DNA of 64,000 bases from assembly GCF_029946185.1 (NCBI RefSeq), contig NZ_JAQSEA010000010.1, positions 21,176 to 85,175 of the forward strand, written 5' to 3'. Numbering within the stretch: position 1 is the stretch's first letter; the number at the start of each line of letters is the position of its first letter. The position numbers and the translations under genes are program-made. Shown here in pieces: positions 49,178-57,250 of this stretch. The notes below the pieces were generated by a model. The model searched no databases. It was not told where the DNA came from and saw nothing but the letters and a program-made list of their open reading frames with translations. The DNA comes from Prosthecobacter sp. (lineage in GTDB: Bacteria > Verrucomicrobiota > Verrucomicrobiia > Verrucomicrobiales > Verrucomicrobiaceae).

Positions 49178-51868
49178 CTACTTCGTGAACTCCTTGTCGA
49201 TCGCATCCAGATACTTCGAGATCGGATCGGTGCGTGGCGGGAGTTCTTTTTGAATGGTGGCCGGCAGGTTGAGAAAGTCGTCAAACTTGCCGGAGAGGCG
49301 GCCGCTTTCGCTGGCTTCAAACCAGTCGAGGTAGTCGCGCACAGCGATGGACTTCTGATAGGCGATCAGGGCAAACTCATGCAGCGCAGCGAGGCGCTTG
49401 TCCATGTCCTTGGTCCTTCCGGCTTCAATGTCATGCACCGCCACAAGATAGCCGCGGACCACCGGGCGGTATAGAATGCTGACACGCAGCTCCAGCGCGC
49501 GCAGTGAGGCGGTGTTGTAGGCCAGTATCTTGGCGCGATCCGGGAGCTTGAGGATGTGCTGGTATTCTTCCAGCGGCAGATTCACCTGTACGAGGGCAGG
49601 CGCAGCACCCGGGGTTGGGGTTGCTGCTGCGGAGGCTTTGATCTGTTCCGGCGTGGCGGGTTTGGCGTTCGGATTGGTGGTGCGCGGTTTGTCCGCAGAA
49701 GTGGCGGAGGGTTTGGCTGCCGGTTTGGAGTTGCGATTGGTCGCGCGCGGTTTGCTGCTTTTCCTGACGGGGGGCCTGTCCTCCTCTGCTTTTTGGGCGG
49801 GCGGTTCCTCTTTGGGGGCTTCTTCCGCCTTGGGTTTGCTTTTGCGGAAACCAAACAGCGGCTCCGCAGTCGGACGTGCGGCGGCAGGAGCGAGCATCTG
49901 CCAGGCATCCGCCATCAGGGGCGAAATCAGCCGTGCAACATCAAGCGTGGCAGGCGGGGTGAGAAACGCCGCCTTCTCCTTGGCGGGCGTCTCCTCTTTC
50001 TTTTCCTCCGCAGGTTTCTTGCCGCCACGAAACCAGTTCATGGGATTGAGCTTGGTCGGCTTCTTCTCTTCTGGGGGCTCTTCCTTGGCTTCCGGTTCCT
50101 GTTTGACGGAGACCTTGGGTTTTTTGAGGGTGGCAGGTTTCTCCTTTTCTGGCGCCTTTTTGTCAGCCGTTGCGGTCACATCGGGTGTGTCCTCAGGCTT
50201 CTTTTCTTCACTGCCCGCACCAAAGAGACGCCCCATGAATCCGGGCTTCTTTTCCTCTTCCACGGTCTTCTCTTTTTCGACCGTTGCGGGGGGCGCAGGG
50301 GCAGCTGGTTTCTCAGCAACCTTGGCCGTGCTTTCTTTGACGCTCGGCTCATCCGGCGTCTGTTTCTCATCACTGCCAGCACCGAACAGGCGGCCCATGA
50401 ATCCAGGCTTCTTTTCCTCCTCGGCTGGCGGCTCTTTCTCGTCGGCGGGTTTGTCACCTGCCTTGGCTTCACTGTCCTTGGCATCCCCTAGGAAAAGCAT
50501 GCGGCGGATGAGGCTGCGTTTTTCTTTGGGATCCTCCTCTGCCGGCTCTTCCTTGACCTCGGCGGCGCTGTCTTTCGTCTTGGGCTTGGCTGGCGCAGAA
50601 GCCGTATGGGGCGGCGTATGAGGTTCACTAGTTTCACTCGCTGCGACGACTTGCAGCGGTGCTGGGAGGACAAACGGGTGCAGCTTCACGTTCTTCGGGA
50701 CTGCGGCAGGAAGCACCTCGTAGTGGAGGGTGATGGCTTCCTCGATGGCCTTGAGACTTTCAGCTGGCGTGAGGGGTTCGCCGACGCCGGGCTTGGCCAG
50801 AGCGGCAAGCTGCAACGACCACCATTTGTTCAGGCTTGAGGCCGAGGCGGCAAAGTTTGGAAAGGTGGCGCTGAGCAGTTCGCGTTCGGAACGCGGGTCG
50901 CTCGCAAGCACATTGAGAAACTTGTTCAGGTTCTGCGGACCGCTTGGCTGGTCCACCAGCGCCAGTACCAGAGCGCAGCAGGAGGTCTCGTAAATCGTGC
51001 GGGAGAGGTTGTCCATCTCCACCGGGGAGGCTTCGATGATCTCCTCGATACCATAGATTTTACCACTGTGGAACAGTGTGGCAAACATGGCGCTGGGAGT
51101 GGGGCTGGCTCGGTAGTCCAGTGCATGCAGCACGCCGGTCATCACCCAGTCGGGCAGCAGCAGGCGCCCTTCCGGCGTCTCGATCTTCTGATGATTCCGC
51201 AGGATGCGCTCGGCCAGCAGCGCGCGTACGATCTCCTTGCGCAGATCCTCCTTTTTGAGTCCGGGGCCTTCATTGATCGTCACCTGCAGGTGAAAGCCAC
51301 CAAAGCTCAGCTCGGAAATGGCCGTGGAGATAGGCGGGCCTTTCGACTTGGCCGCCTCCTCGCCCGTATTCAACAACACCACGATCGGCAGCACCCACGC
51401 CTCTTTGTCATTGAGCACCTTGCGCACTTCCTCGGAAATCTCCTCACAGCGCGTGGCCATGGCGCTGCGGGTCTCAAACACTTTCCCATGCACAATGAAC
51501 TGCCGGCTGGTGCTGGTGGAACTGGTGACGGGGATCTTGTCCGAAGGAGACGCCACACGGGGAACTTCCTTTAACCCAGGCTTCTGGGTGACGGCTTCCA
51601 GCACCTGCATTTTGCTGGCGGAATTATCAGAGACCGCAGGGGCGGCGGGTGGTTGTTCTACCGCAGGCTTTGCAGCAGCGCCATTCTGCCCTTCGCCGGG
51701 CGGGGGTGGTGTCACGCCAGTCTTCGGCACCTCAATGGCGGCCGCTGCTTCCTTCTGCTCCCGAGTGAGAGGCGAGGCCTGAGGCACGGGCGTCTGTCCC
51801 ACCGCAAGCAGTGTGGCGCAGACAAACGAGAGCACGCCTGCGAGGGCGGATGGGAAACGGCGTTTCAT
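49178..51868 (-). CDS. Large secreted repeat protein with basic-aromatic motifs
   Basis: 896 aa. Signal peptide MKRRFPSALAGVLSFVCATLLAVG. The segment about 130-420 looks globular (VLNDKEAWVLPIVVLLNTG, LLPDWVMTGVLHALDYRASPTP) and resembles a peptidase-like helical core, but no HExxH motif is seen. From about 420 to 760 it is acidic Pro/Lys/Glu-rich linker with short basic-aromatic peptides: KRSLIRRMLFLGDA, twice EKKPGFMGRLFGAGS, KLNPMNWFRGGK and PLFGFRKSK. The C-terminal 120 residues form a helical domain (LPLEEYQHILKLPDRAKIL). Translationally coupled to the next gene. Family not recognised. Confidence 0.7.
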   Translation of the reverse strand: MKRRFPSALAGVLSFVCATLLAVGQTPVPQASPLTREQKEAAAAIEVPKTGVTPPPPGEGQNGAAAKPAVEQPPAAPAVSDNSASKMQVLEAVTQKPGLKEVPRVASPSDKIPVTSSTSTSRQFIVHGKVFETRSAMATRCEEISEEVRKVLNDKEAWVLPIVVLLNTGEEAAKSKGPPISTAISELSFGGFHLQVTINEGPGLKKEDLRKEIVRALLAERILRNHQKIETPEGRLLLPDWVMTGVLHALDYRASPTPSAMFATLFHSGKIYGIEEIIEASPVEMDNLSRTIYETSCCALVLALVDQPSGPQNLNKFLNVLASDPRSERELLSATFPNFAASASSLNKWWSLQLAALAKPGVGEPLTPAESLKAIEEAITLHYEVLPAAVPKNVKLHPFVLPAPLQVVAASETSEPHTPPHTASAPAKPKTKDSAAEVKEEPAEEDPKEKRSLIRRMLFLGDAKDSEAKAGDKPADEKEPPAEEEKKPGFMGRLFGAGSDEKQTPDEPSVKESTAKVAEKPAAPAPPATVEKEKTVEEEKKPGFMGRLFGAGSEEKKPEDTPDVTATADKKAPEKEKPATLKKPKVSVKQEPEAKEEPPEEKKPTKLNPMNWFRGGKKPAEEKKEETPAKEKAAFLTPPATLDVARLISPLMADAWQMLAPAAARPTAEPLFGFRKSKPKAEEAPKEEPPAQKAEEDRPPVRKSSKPRATNRNSKPAAKPSATSADKPRTTNPNAKPATPEQIKASAAATPTPGAAPALVQVNLPLEEYQHILKLPDRAKILAYNTASLRALELRVSILYRPVVRGYLVAVHDIEAGRTKDMDKRLAALHEFALIAYQKSIAVRDYLDWFEASESGRLSGKFDDFLNLPATIQKELPPRTDPISKYLDAIDKEFTK

Positions 51869-52437
51869 GCGGAAGGGAAGCGGGGATCGAGCACGAGCTT
51901 GTCCTTGGCGATGGTGATTTTGTTCATGAGGAACAAGGCCCGGATTTCCGGATCCAGCGCCTCCGCCAACACCTCCAGAGACGGATAGAGCGGCCGCATC
52001 ATGCCACGTGGCATCTGCAGATGGCCGTAGGCACCGCGCAGCAGCTCAACACGAAAATTCTTGCCGTCGCGGCTGATGCCGAGATCCACGCTGGCGGTGC
52101 GCGTGTAACCTTTGATCTTCCAGATGAGAAACAAGCGTGCGCTGCCCGGCTCCAGGTCAAGGCGAGCGCCGTCAAAAACAATCCAACCACCCAGCATGCC
52201 CGGAATTTTCCCTGCAAGCGTCGTGGCGAGGTGGCGGTTGATTTCAGCCTCGCTGATCTCCATCACCGCCGCACGTTTGATGGTCGTCTGGCGCATGATG
52301 TCGAGCAAGTCATCGACTTTGGCAGCATTTGGCGCGGCGATCTTGGGTAGATCGGCCGGTCGGTGCGCCACCCAGGCAGCTCCAGCCAGCAGACTGAGCC
52401 CAAGCAGCCGCATAGTCTGGAGCAGGGGGCGAATCAC
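51865..52437 (-). CDS. Hypothetical exported or membrane-anchored protein
   Basis: 190 aa, with an N-terminal hydrophobic segment (MRLLGLSLLAGAAWVA; ATG 52413 is an alternative start). The rest alternates short beta strands (VEISEAEINRHL, GARLDLEPGSARLFLIWKI, RTASVDLGISRDG) and resembles lipid-binding or DUF-type periplasmic domains that bind hydrophobic surfaces. Stop overlaps the start of the large repeat protein by 4 nt, suggesting a two-protein envelope unit. Function not known. Confidence 0.65.
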   Translation of the reverse strand: MIRPLLQTMRLLGLSLLAGAAWVAHRPADLPKIAAPNAAKVDDLLDIMRQTTIKRAAVMEISEAEINRHLATTLAGKIPGMLGGWIVFDGARLDLEPGSARLFLIWKIKGYTRTASVDLGISRDGKNFRVELLRGAYGHLQMPRGMMRPLYPSLEVLAEALDPEIRALFLMNKITIAKDKLVLDPRFPSA

Positions 52438-52472
52438 GGCGGCTGGGGTGGGGGATGGATGCGGACTCAGTG

Positions 52473-52784
52473 CTAAGCACCCGACGTCTTGGCAGGTGCC
52501 GCCGGGGTGGCAGCGGGCGCCGGACTGGCAGCAGGTGTCGAACTCGTAGAGGCTGCGGCGCTTTCAGAATCCTTCTTCGCCGCCGCTTTGTACGAATCAC
52601 TGCGGTAGTCCGTGATGTAAAAGCCGTTGCCTTTAAAGATGAAACCTGCGCCCAGTCCGATCTTGCGCTTCACCGGACCCGGGCAGCTCTCAACGGGGCA
52701 GTCCGTGAGGTGGGAATCCTTCATCGACTGCTTGGCCTCAAACTTGTGGCCGCACGTCGTGCATTCGTAATCGTAAGTGGGCAT
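52473..52784 (-). CDS. FmdB-family zinc-ribbon protein
   Basis: 103 aa from ATG 52784. Typical FmdB zinc ribbon at the N-terminus: MPTYDYECTTCGHKFEAKQS with CxxC, followed by a second Cys pair (DCPVESCPG) and KRKIGLGAGFIFKGNGFYITDY. The C-terminus is Ala/Pro/Ser-rich low complexity. FmdB was described as a regulator of formamidase-amidase genes; the role in this organism is unknown. Confidence 0.93.
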   Translation of the reverse strand: MPTYDYECTTCGHKFEAKQSMKDSHLTDCPVESCPGPVKRKIGLGAGFIFKGNGFYITDYRSDSYKAAAKKDSESAAASTSSTPAASPAPAATPAAPAKTSGA

Positions 52785-52930
52785 GATGTGTTGGAAATTG
52801 CGTGCGCGGGGGTAATGAGGTGCGCAGCAAGAGGCTAAGTATGCCGCTTGGCACCCTCTGCTGCAAAAGGATTTTCCCCCTCCGTTGCGTCCGGTGCGTA
52901 ATTCAATGCTCGACACTCAGGCGCTCCTGA

Positions 52931-53806
52931 ATGTATTATCCGGCTATGGCTCCGTTGTTCCAAGAAACCGTCTTCATGACGAATCTTTACGCCACCCCCG
53001 CCGACTGGCAGCGTGATTTGTTTTATTCCGTGGTGCGTGCGGGCCATTTAAAGGCGGGTCACGAGCACCGCATCGAGCGTGAAACCTACCCAGGTCACGA
53101 GTTGATTTTCTGCCTCAGAGGCCGCGGCTGGGTCCAAGTCGCAGGCAAACGGCACGAAGTCGTACCCGGCTCACTGCTCTGGGTGAACTGCCATCACCCG
53201 CATATCTACGGTGCCGCAAAAAAAGATCCGTGGGAGCTGTACTGGATGCGCATCGAGGGTAGGTCACTGGACCGCATCGCCGAACTCCTGCAGGTGCGCT
53301 CACAGCCCGTGCTCGAAGGCATCAATGAGCAGGCGGTCTCGCAAGAATTTGAGCGCGCCTTTCAATACATGAGTGGCACCCGTCCCAGCGATGCCGCACT
53401 CGCCAGCGCCGCCGTCGCCGCCGTCATCGGCCTGGCATTCCACGTGCGTCTCTCTGAGCCGGGCCTCGTGCAGCCCGAACTTCCCTCCGCCGTCTCCAAG
53501 GCGCTGGAGCGCATGCGCCTCTATTTCCATCTGCCCATGCGTGTGATCGAGCTCGCCCAGCTCAGCGGCATGAGCGAGAGCCACTTCAGCCGCCAGTTCA
53601 AAGCCGCCATCGGCACCAGCCCCATCGACTGGCTGCGGCGTGAGCGCATCAATCAGGCCAAGCGCCGCCTCATTGAATCCGACGACCCCGTCAAAGAAAT
53701 CGCCCGCCAGGTCGGCTACCACGATCAATTCTTCTTCTCCAAGGACTTCAAGAAAATGACCAAGCTGACTCCCACGCAGTTCCGCGAGCAGGAAAAGCAG
53801 TCCTAG
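52931..53806 (+). CDS. AraC-family transcriptional regulator with cupin sensor
   Basis: 291 aa. The N-terminal AraC-binding cupin domain (about 40-110; YPGHELIFCLRGRGWVQVAG, PGSLLWVNCHHPHIYG) is joined to a C-terminal double HTH (about 190-285; RVIELAQLSGMSESHFSRQFK and IARQVGYHDQFFFSKDFKKM). It probably senses a sugar or related small molecule. No obvious target operon is adjacent. A start at ATG 52979 (MTNLYATPADW) is equally plausible. The 3' end overlaps the convergent membrane-protein gene by 4 nt. Confidence 0.92.
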   Translation: MYYPAMAPLFQETVFMTNLYATPADWQRDLFYSVVRAGHLKAGHEHRIERETYPGHELIFCLRGRGWVQVAGKRHEVVPGSLLWVNCHHPHIYGAAKKDPWELYWMRIEGRSLDRIAELLQVRSQPVLEGINEQAVSQEFERAFQYMSGTRPSDAALASAAVAAVIGLAFHVRLSEPGLVQPELPSAVSKALERMRLYFHLPMRVIELAQLSGMSESHFSRQFKAAIGTSPIDWLRRERINQAKRRLIESDDPVKEIARQVGYHDQFFFSKDFKKMTKLTPTQFREQEKQS

Positions 53807-54204
53807 CCCGGCAGCGCTTTCCGCTTCATCCGCTCCTCCAGCCACGCATGAGAGCGGCGGAAAATAAAATCCAGCAGCAGCGCCAGCAACGCACCCGCGA
53901 ACGCCCCACCGATGCCGCCATACACGGCGATCATCCAGCTCTCGTCCACGTTCTGCAGCACCGCCCGCCCCACCCACGCCGTGATGGCCCCTGCCGGAAT
54001 ACCCGCCAGGATGCCGCATTGCAGCAGCAGCGCCCGCACCGCCGTGGCTGGCCGTTTCGTGAAGAAACCCAGCGCCACCGAACTGGACACCACTCCCATC
54101 GCTGTCATCCCCGCTGCAATCGCGCAGGCAAACAACCCGATGCCAATACCCACACCGATCAGTACAACCATGACAAGCAGTGCAATGAGGCCGGGGATTC
54201 CCAT
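53803..54204 (-). CDS. Small Gly/Ala-rich membrane protein
   Basis: 133 aa, about four hydrophobic helices: IALLVMVVLIGVGIGIGLFACAI, MGVVSSSVALGFF, CGILAGIPAGAITAWVG and AVYGGIGGAFAGALLALLLDFI, with a basic tail (RRSHAWLEERMKRK). No family recognised. Its 5' end is 63 nt from divergent rlmN. Confidence 0.65.
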   Translation of the reverse strand: MGIPGLIALLVMVVLIGVGIGIGLFACAIAAGMTAMGVVSSSVALGFFTKRPATAVRALLLQCGILAGIPAGAITAWVGRAVLQNVDESWMIAVYGGIGGAFAGALLALLLDFIFRRSHAWLEERMKRKALPG

Positions 54205-54267
54205 GCCACGAGCATCAAACCCAAATCTCGAATTTCAAATGTTCATTTCAACGCCAATAGTGCGCAG

Positions 54268-55395
54268 ATGAGCATCACCCCCGCACCCCAGGGCCTCCTC
54301 GGCATGAAGCCGGAGGAGATCTCTGCCGTGTTCGCAGAGCTCGGCCAGCCCGCCTTTCGTGCCAAACAGCTCGTCGAGTGGGTCTTCGCCAAACGCGCCG
54401 CCACTTTCGAGGCGATGACGAATCTACCCAAAGCGACCCGCGAAGCACTCGCCACCCGCTTCGTCACGCGCACGATGACCATCGCCAAAGTCGCCGGCTC
54501 CAGCGACACCACGCGCAAGTTTCTCCTCAAACTCCACGACGGCCGCTACGTCGAGACCGTGCTCATTCCCGCCAATCCCGCTCTCTACGGCGGCAGTTCG
54601 GATCGCCGCACCCTCTGCGTCTCCAGCCAGGTCGGGTGCGCCTACGACTGCAAATTCTGCGCCAGTGGTCTCGCCGGCTTCGCACGCAATCTGACAGCCG
54701 CGGAAATCGTCGAGCAGATTGTGCAGGTGGAGGCTTACGCCGGAGAGCGCGTGGACAATCTCGTCTTCATGGGCATGGGAGAGCCCCTTGCAAATTACTC
54801 CAACGTCACCAAGGCCATCGAAATCCTGAACGCCGAATGGGGCATCGGCATCGGCGCACGCCACATGACCGTCAGCACCAGCGGCCTCGCCCCGCAGATC
54901 AAAAAACTCGCCGACTTTCCGCTGCAAATCCGCCTCGCCATCTCCCTGCATGGTGCCACCGATGAAGTGCGCGAGAAAATCATGCCGGTGAACCGCAAGC
55001 ACAACCTAGGCGAGCTCTTTGAAGCGCTCGACTACTGGAATCAAAAGCGGAAGCAGTTCCTCACCTTCGAGTTCATCCTCATCGCCGACGTGAACGACAG
55101 CCTCCAGCAGGCCCACGCCCTGGCCAAACGCGCCCGCAGTGCCCATGCCAAGGTCAATTTGATCCCCTACAACACCGTGGATGGCTTGGAGTGGGTCCGC
55201 CCGAGTGAGGCCACCCAGGATGCCTTCCTCGCTGTGCTGGTCAATGCAGGCGTCACGGCCACCCTGCGCCGTGAAAAAGGCCACGACATCGCCGCCGCCT
55301 GCGGACAGCTCCGGTTGAAACAGGAAACGGAACTCGGCATCATCGAATCACCCATTCCAGCCAAACGCATCACGATTGGCAGCGGCGCGGCCTGA
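54268..55395 (+). CDS. rlmN: 23S rRNA/tRNA adenine-C2 methyltransferase RlmN
   Basis: 375 aa from ATG 54268; the 140-residue track extension lies antisense to the membrane-protein gene. Radical-SAM enzyme that methylates A2503 of 23S rRNA and A37 of tRNAs. The cluster motif is CAYDCKFCASG, the family motif GMGEPLANY follows, and the resolving C-terminal Cys is in IAAACGQLRLK. The N-terminal helical RNA-binding part (AFRAKQLVEWVFAKRAATFEAM) is present. Confidence 0.97.
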   Translation: MSITPAPQGLLGMKPEEISAVFAELGQPAFRAKQLVEWVFAKRAATFEAMTNLPKATREALATRFVTRTMTIAKVAGSSDTTRKFLLKLHDGRYVETVLIPANPALYGGSSDRRTLCVSSQVGCAYDCKFCASGLAGFARNLTAAEIVEQIVQVEAYAGERVDNLVFMGMGEPLANYSNVTKAIEILNAEWGIGIGARHMTVSTSGLAPQIKKLADFPLQIRLAISLHGATDEVREKIMPVNRKHNLGELFEALDYWNQKRKQFLTFEFILIADVNDSLQQAHALAKRARSAHAKVNLIPYNTVDGLEWVRPSEATQDAFLAVLVNAGVTATLRREKGHDIAAACGQLRLKQETELGIIESPIPAKRITIGSGAA

Positions 55396-55459
55396 TTCTC
55401 TGAAGCGCCAAAGACGCGCCCTATCGAAGCCCAGGCAACGTTGGGTTGTCTGCACCGTG

Positions 55460-55480
55460 CCTTGTTCCTGTGGAACAAGG
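55460..55480. other. Perfect 9-bp hairpin in rlmN 3' region
   Basis: CCTTGTTCC and GGAACAAGG pair around TGT, 65 nt after the rlmN stop codon. No T-tract follows. It lies in the 205-nt gap between convergent genes and may stabilise or end transcripts from rlmN. Confidence 0.45.
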
Positions 55481-55531
55481 AAAGCTCCGCTTCACCCCAA
55501 ACGCTTAACACTGTAGAACCAACGGCAGGCG

Positions 55532-55565
55532 GCTTGATACAACCAGCCGCTCTTCAGTATCAAGC
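55532..55565. other. Second hairpin in the rlmN/cNMP-protein gap
   Basis: GCTTGATAC and GTATCAAGC form a perfect 9-bp stem with a 16-nt loop, 36 nt beyond the convergent gene's stop. With the hairpin at 55460 this gives one candidate transcript end per strand in the gap. Confidence 0.4.
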
Positions 55566-55600
55566 GCTCCAAATGAGGAGTGGTTCAACAAACTGCTAAA

Positions 55601-56191
55601 TTACCTCACCCGCGCCGGTTTTCGGACCACCTTGGCAGGGGCACGTTTCACCGGTCGCTTAAGTTTGGGCTTGGCCGCCGGTTTGGCAGGGGCCTTGTCC
55701 CCACGCAGCTCACGCAATTCCTTTTCCACCTCGGCCAGGCGCTTGGAGGTGGCCTCCAGCTTGCGCACGACCAGTCGGGCCACGAATTCGTAGAGCGCAG
55801 CGTGGAAATCCGGGTCTTCCTCGCGCGGATGGATGTCCTGCAGGAATTTCTGGTCCACCGCCAGGCACACAGCCTTCGAGGAGGCGATGACGGAAGCGAG
55901 ACGCTTGTCGTGGTTCACGAGCGCAAGCTCGCCGAAAACTTCCCCGATGCGGGTGATGGCAGCAACTTTCTTGCTGCCGACCCGCACTTCCAGCTCACCA
56001 CTGAGCAGGACGTAGATGCGGGAGTCGATGCTGCCCTCTTTGATGATGTGATCGCCCGGCTCGCATTGCAGCAAGCTGCTGGAGTTCAACACATCATCAA
56101 GCTGGTCATCGCTAAAAATGGCGAGAGCCGGCACCGCCCGCAAAGGCGACGGGCTGTGCTTCTCGTCATGGATGTAAGCAAACTCTTTCAT
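55601..56191 (-). CDS. Cyclic-nucleotide-binding-domain protein without HTH
   Basis: 196 aa. A cNMP-binding beta-roll (about 20-135; LLQCEPGDHIIKEGSIDSRIYVLLSGELEV, GEVFGELALVNHDKRLASVIA with phosphate-cassette-like FGELALVNHDKRLAS). It lacks the Crp-type DNA-binding helix-turn-helix. After a coiled coil (LEATSKRLAEVEKELRELRG) the chain ends in a Lys/Pro/Ala-rich basic tail (KPKLKRPVKRAPAKVVRKP). The tail could bind nucleic acid, but this is inference. No nucleotide cyclase is nearby. Confidence 0.85.
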   Translation of the reverse strand: MKEFAYIHDEKHSPSPLRAVPALAIFSDDQLDDVLNSSSLLQCEPGDHIIKEGSIDSRIYVLLSGELEVRVGSKKVAAITRIGEVFGELALVNHDKRLASVIASSKAVCLAVDQKFLQDIHPREEDPDFHAALYEFVARLVVRKLEATSKRLAEVEKELRELRGDKAPAKPAAKPKLKRPVKRAPAKVVRKPARVR

Positions 56192-56244
56192 GGAATTCGC
56201 CGGATTCTGTCAGCGGGAGGGCAGGGGGGAAAGACAAATCTTGT

Positions 56245-57150
56245 TCATTTTCCACCACCCTTCACCGCCGCATCATACGCAGGCCAGAAACTGGCCGGCG
56301 GCATCAGGTCCTTGCCGCCGTCGTCAAACCGCGTGCCAATCTCCTGCAACGGCAGCGATTTCGCCACCTCAATGCCCGCCGTGATATTGGCCGGAGTGAA
56401 CACTAGACGCGTAAGCTGCATGCCCTTCAGCGGGCTCAAATCCGTCACCGGCGTGTCGGCAATATGCAGGCGCTGCAGGGCCGTGCCGGTCAGTGGGGAG
56501 AGATCCTTCACATTCGTACCTTGCAGCGTCACGCTCACCAGCGGCACCGTTTTCAGCGCGCTGATATCCGCCACCGGGCAGTCCGTCAGCCACAGCATCT
56601 GGATCGGGCAGTGGGCGATTCCTGAGATGTCGCCAATCGGGCAGCCCACCGCGTTCAGCTCCACCAGCGGCATGTTTTCCAGCGCCGCCAGATTTTCGAC
56701 CGGCGTGCGGCTCAGGTAGAGTTTTTGCAGCGGCATGCCCCGGATCGGCGAAAGATCCCGCACCTTCGTGTCTTCAAGGTACAGCTCCACCAGCTTCTTG
56801 CCCTGCATCGGCCGCAGGTCAGTGATGGGCGTCTCGCTCAGGTCCAGCGCCATCGGCTCGATGTGTTCGAGAAACTTCACGTTCTCAATTTTCGCCCCAC
56901 GCAGGCTCAGCGCCACCACCTTCCCGTCTTCGATATTGAACTGCCCCGTCCCGGTGTAGCCAGGGTTATGAAACTTGATCTCCGTGTGCATCATCTCCTG
57001 CGTCCAATACACCTTCTTCGGCGCGTCCTTCGTCGGAGCTGGCACAGCCGCAGGTGCTTCCACCACGGCTTTCGGCGCAGGTGCAGGTTTCTTGGCTTCA
57101 TCACCACACTGGGTCAAAAGGAGAGGAAGGAGGAGCAGACTGGGCTTCAT
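56245..57150 (-). CDS. Leucine-rich-repeat lipoprotein with exact 21-residue period
   Basis: 301 aa from ATG 57150; lipobox LLTQC. After a Pro/Ala linker, residues about 100-255 hold six or more consecutive 21-residue repeats of the form LxxLxLxxTxVxDLSPLxxMP (for example LVELYLEDTKVRDLSPIRGMP... trimmed to motif). The period and the DLS/NL pattern are those of internalin-like LRRs. Surface-attached LRR proteins mediate protein binding; the ligand is unknown. It is divergent from the serine hydrolase-NamZ gene with a 100-nt gap. Confidence 0.86.
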   Translation of the reverse strand: MKPSLLLLPLLLTQCGDEAKKPAPAPKAVVEAPAAVPAPTKDAPKKVYWTQEMMHTEIKFHNPGYTGTGQFNIEDGKVVALSLRGAKIENVKFLEHIEPMALDLSETPITDLRPMQGKKLVELYLEDTKVRDLSPIRGMPLQKLYLSRTPVENLAALENMPLVELNAVGCPIGDISGIAHCPIQMLWLTDCPVADISALKTVPLVSVTLQGTNVKDLSPLTGTALQRLHIADTPVTDLSPLKGMQLTRLVFTPANITAGIEVAKSLPLQEIGTRFDDGGKDLMPPASFWPAYDAAVKGGGK

Positions 57151-57250
57151 GCCATGGGCATGCCGGATTTCTCCCCACGTTGCAAGGCGGAAGTGAAACA
57201 AGGGGCAAAGAAGAAAAAGAAATAGGCAGCCGCATCCCGTTTCTGGCAGC

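Noticed and set aside
49556-50491. 311-aa and overlapping 363-aa plus-strand ORFs
   Set aside because: Gly/Phe/Ser-rich shadows of the Lys/Glu/Pro-rich linker on the minus strand.
53848-54267. 140-residue N-terminal extension of RlmN in the ORF track
   Set aside because: Antisense to the membrane-protein gene and unlike any RlmN; the normal start is ATG 54268.
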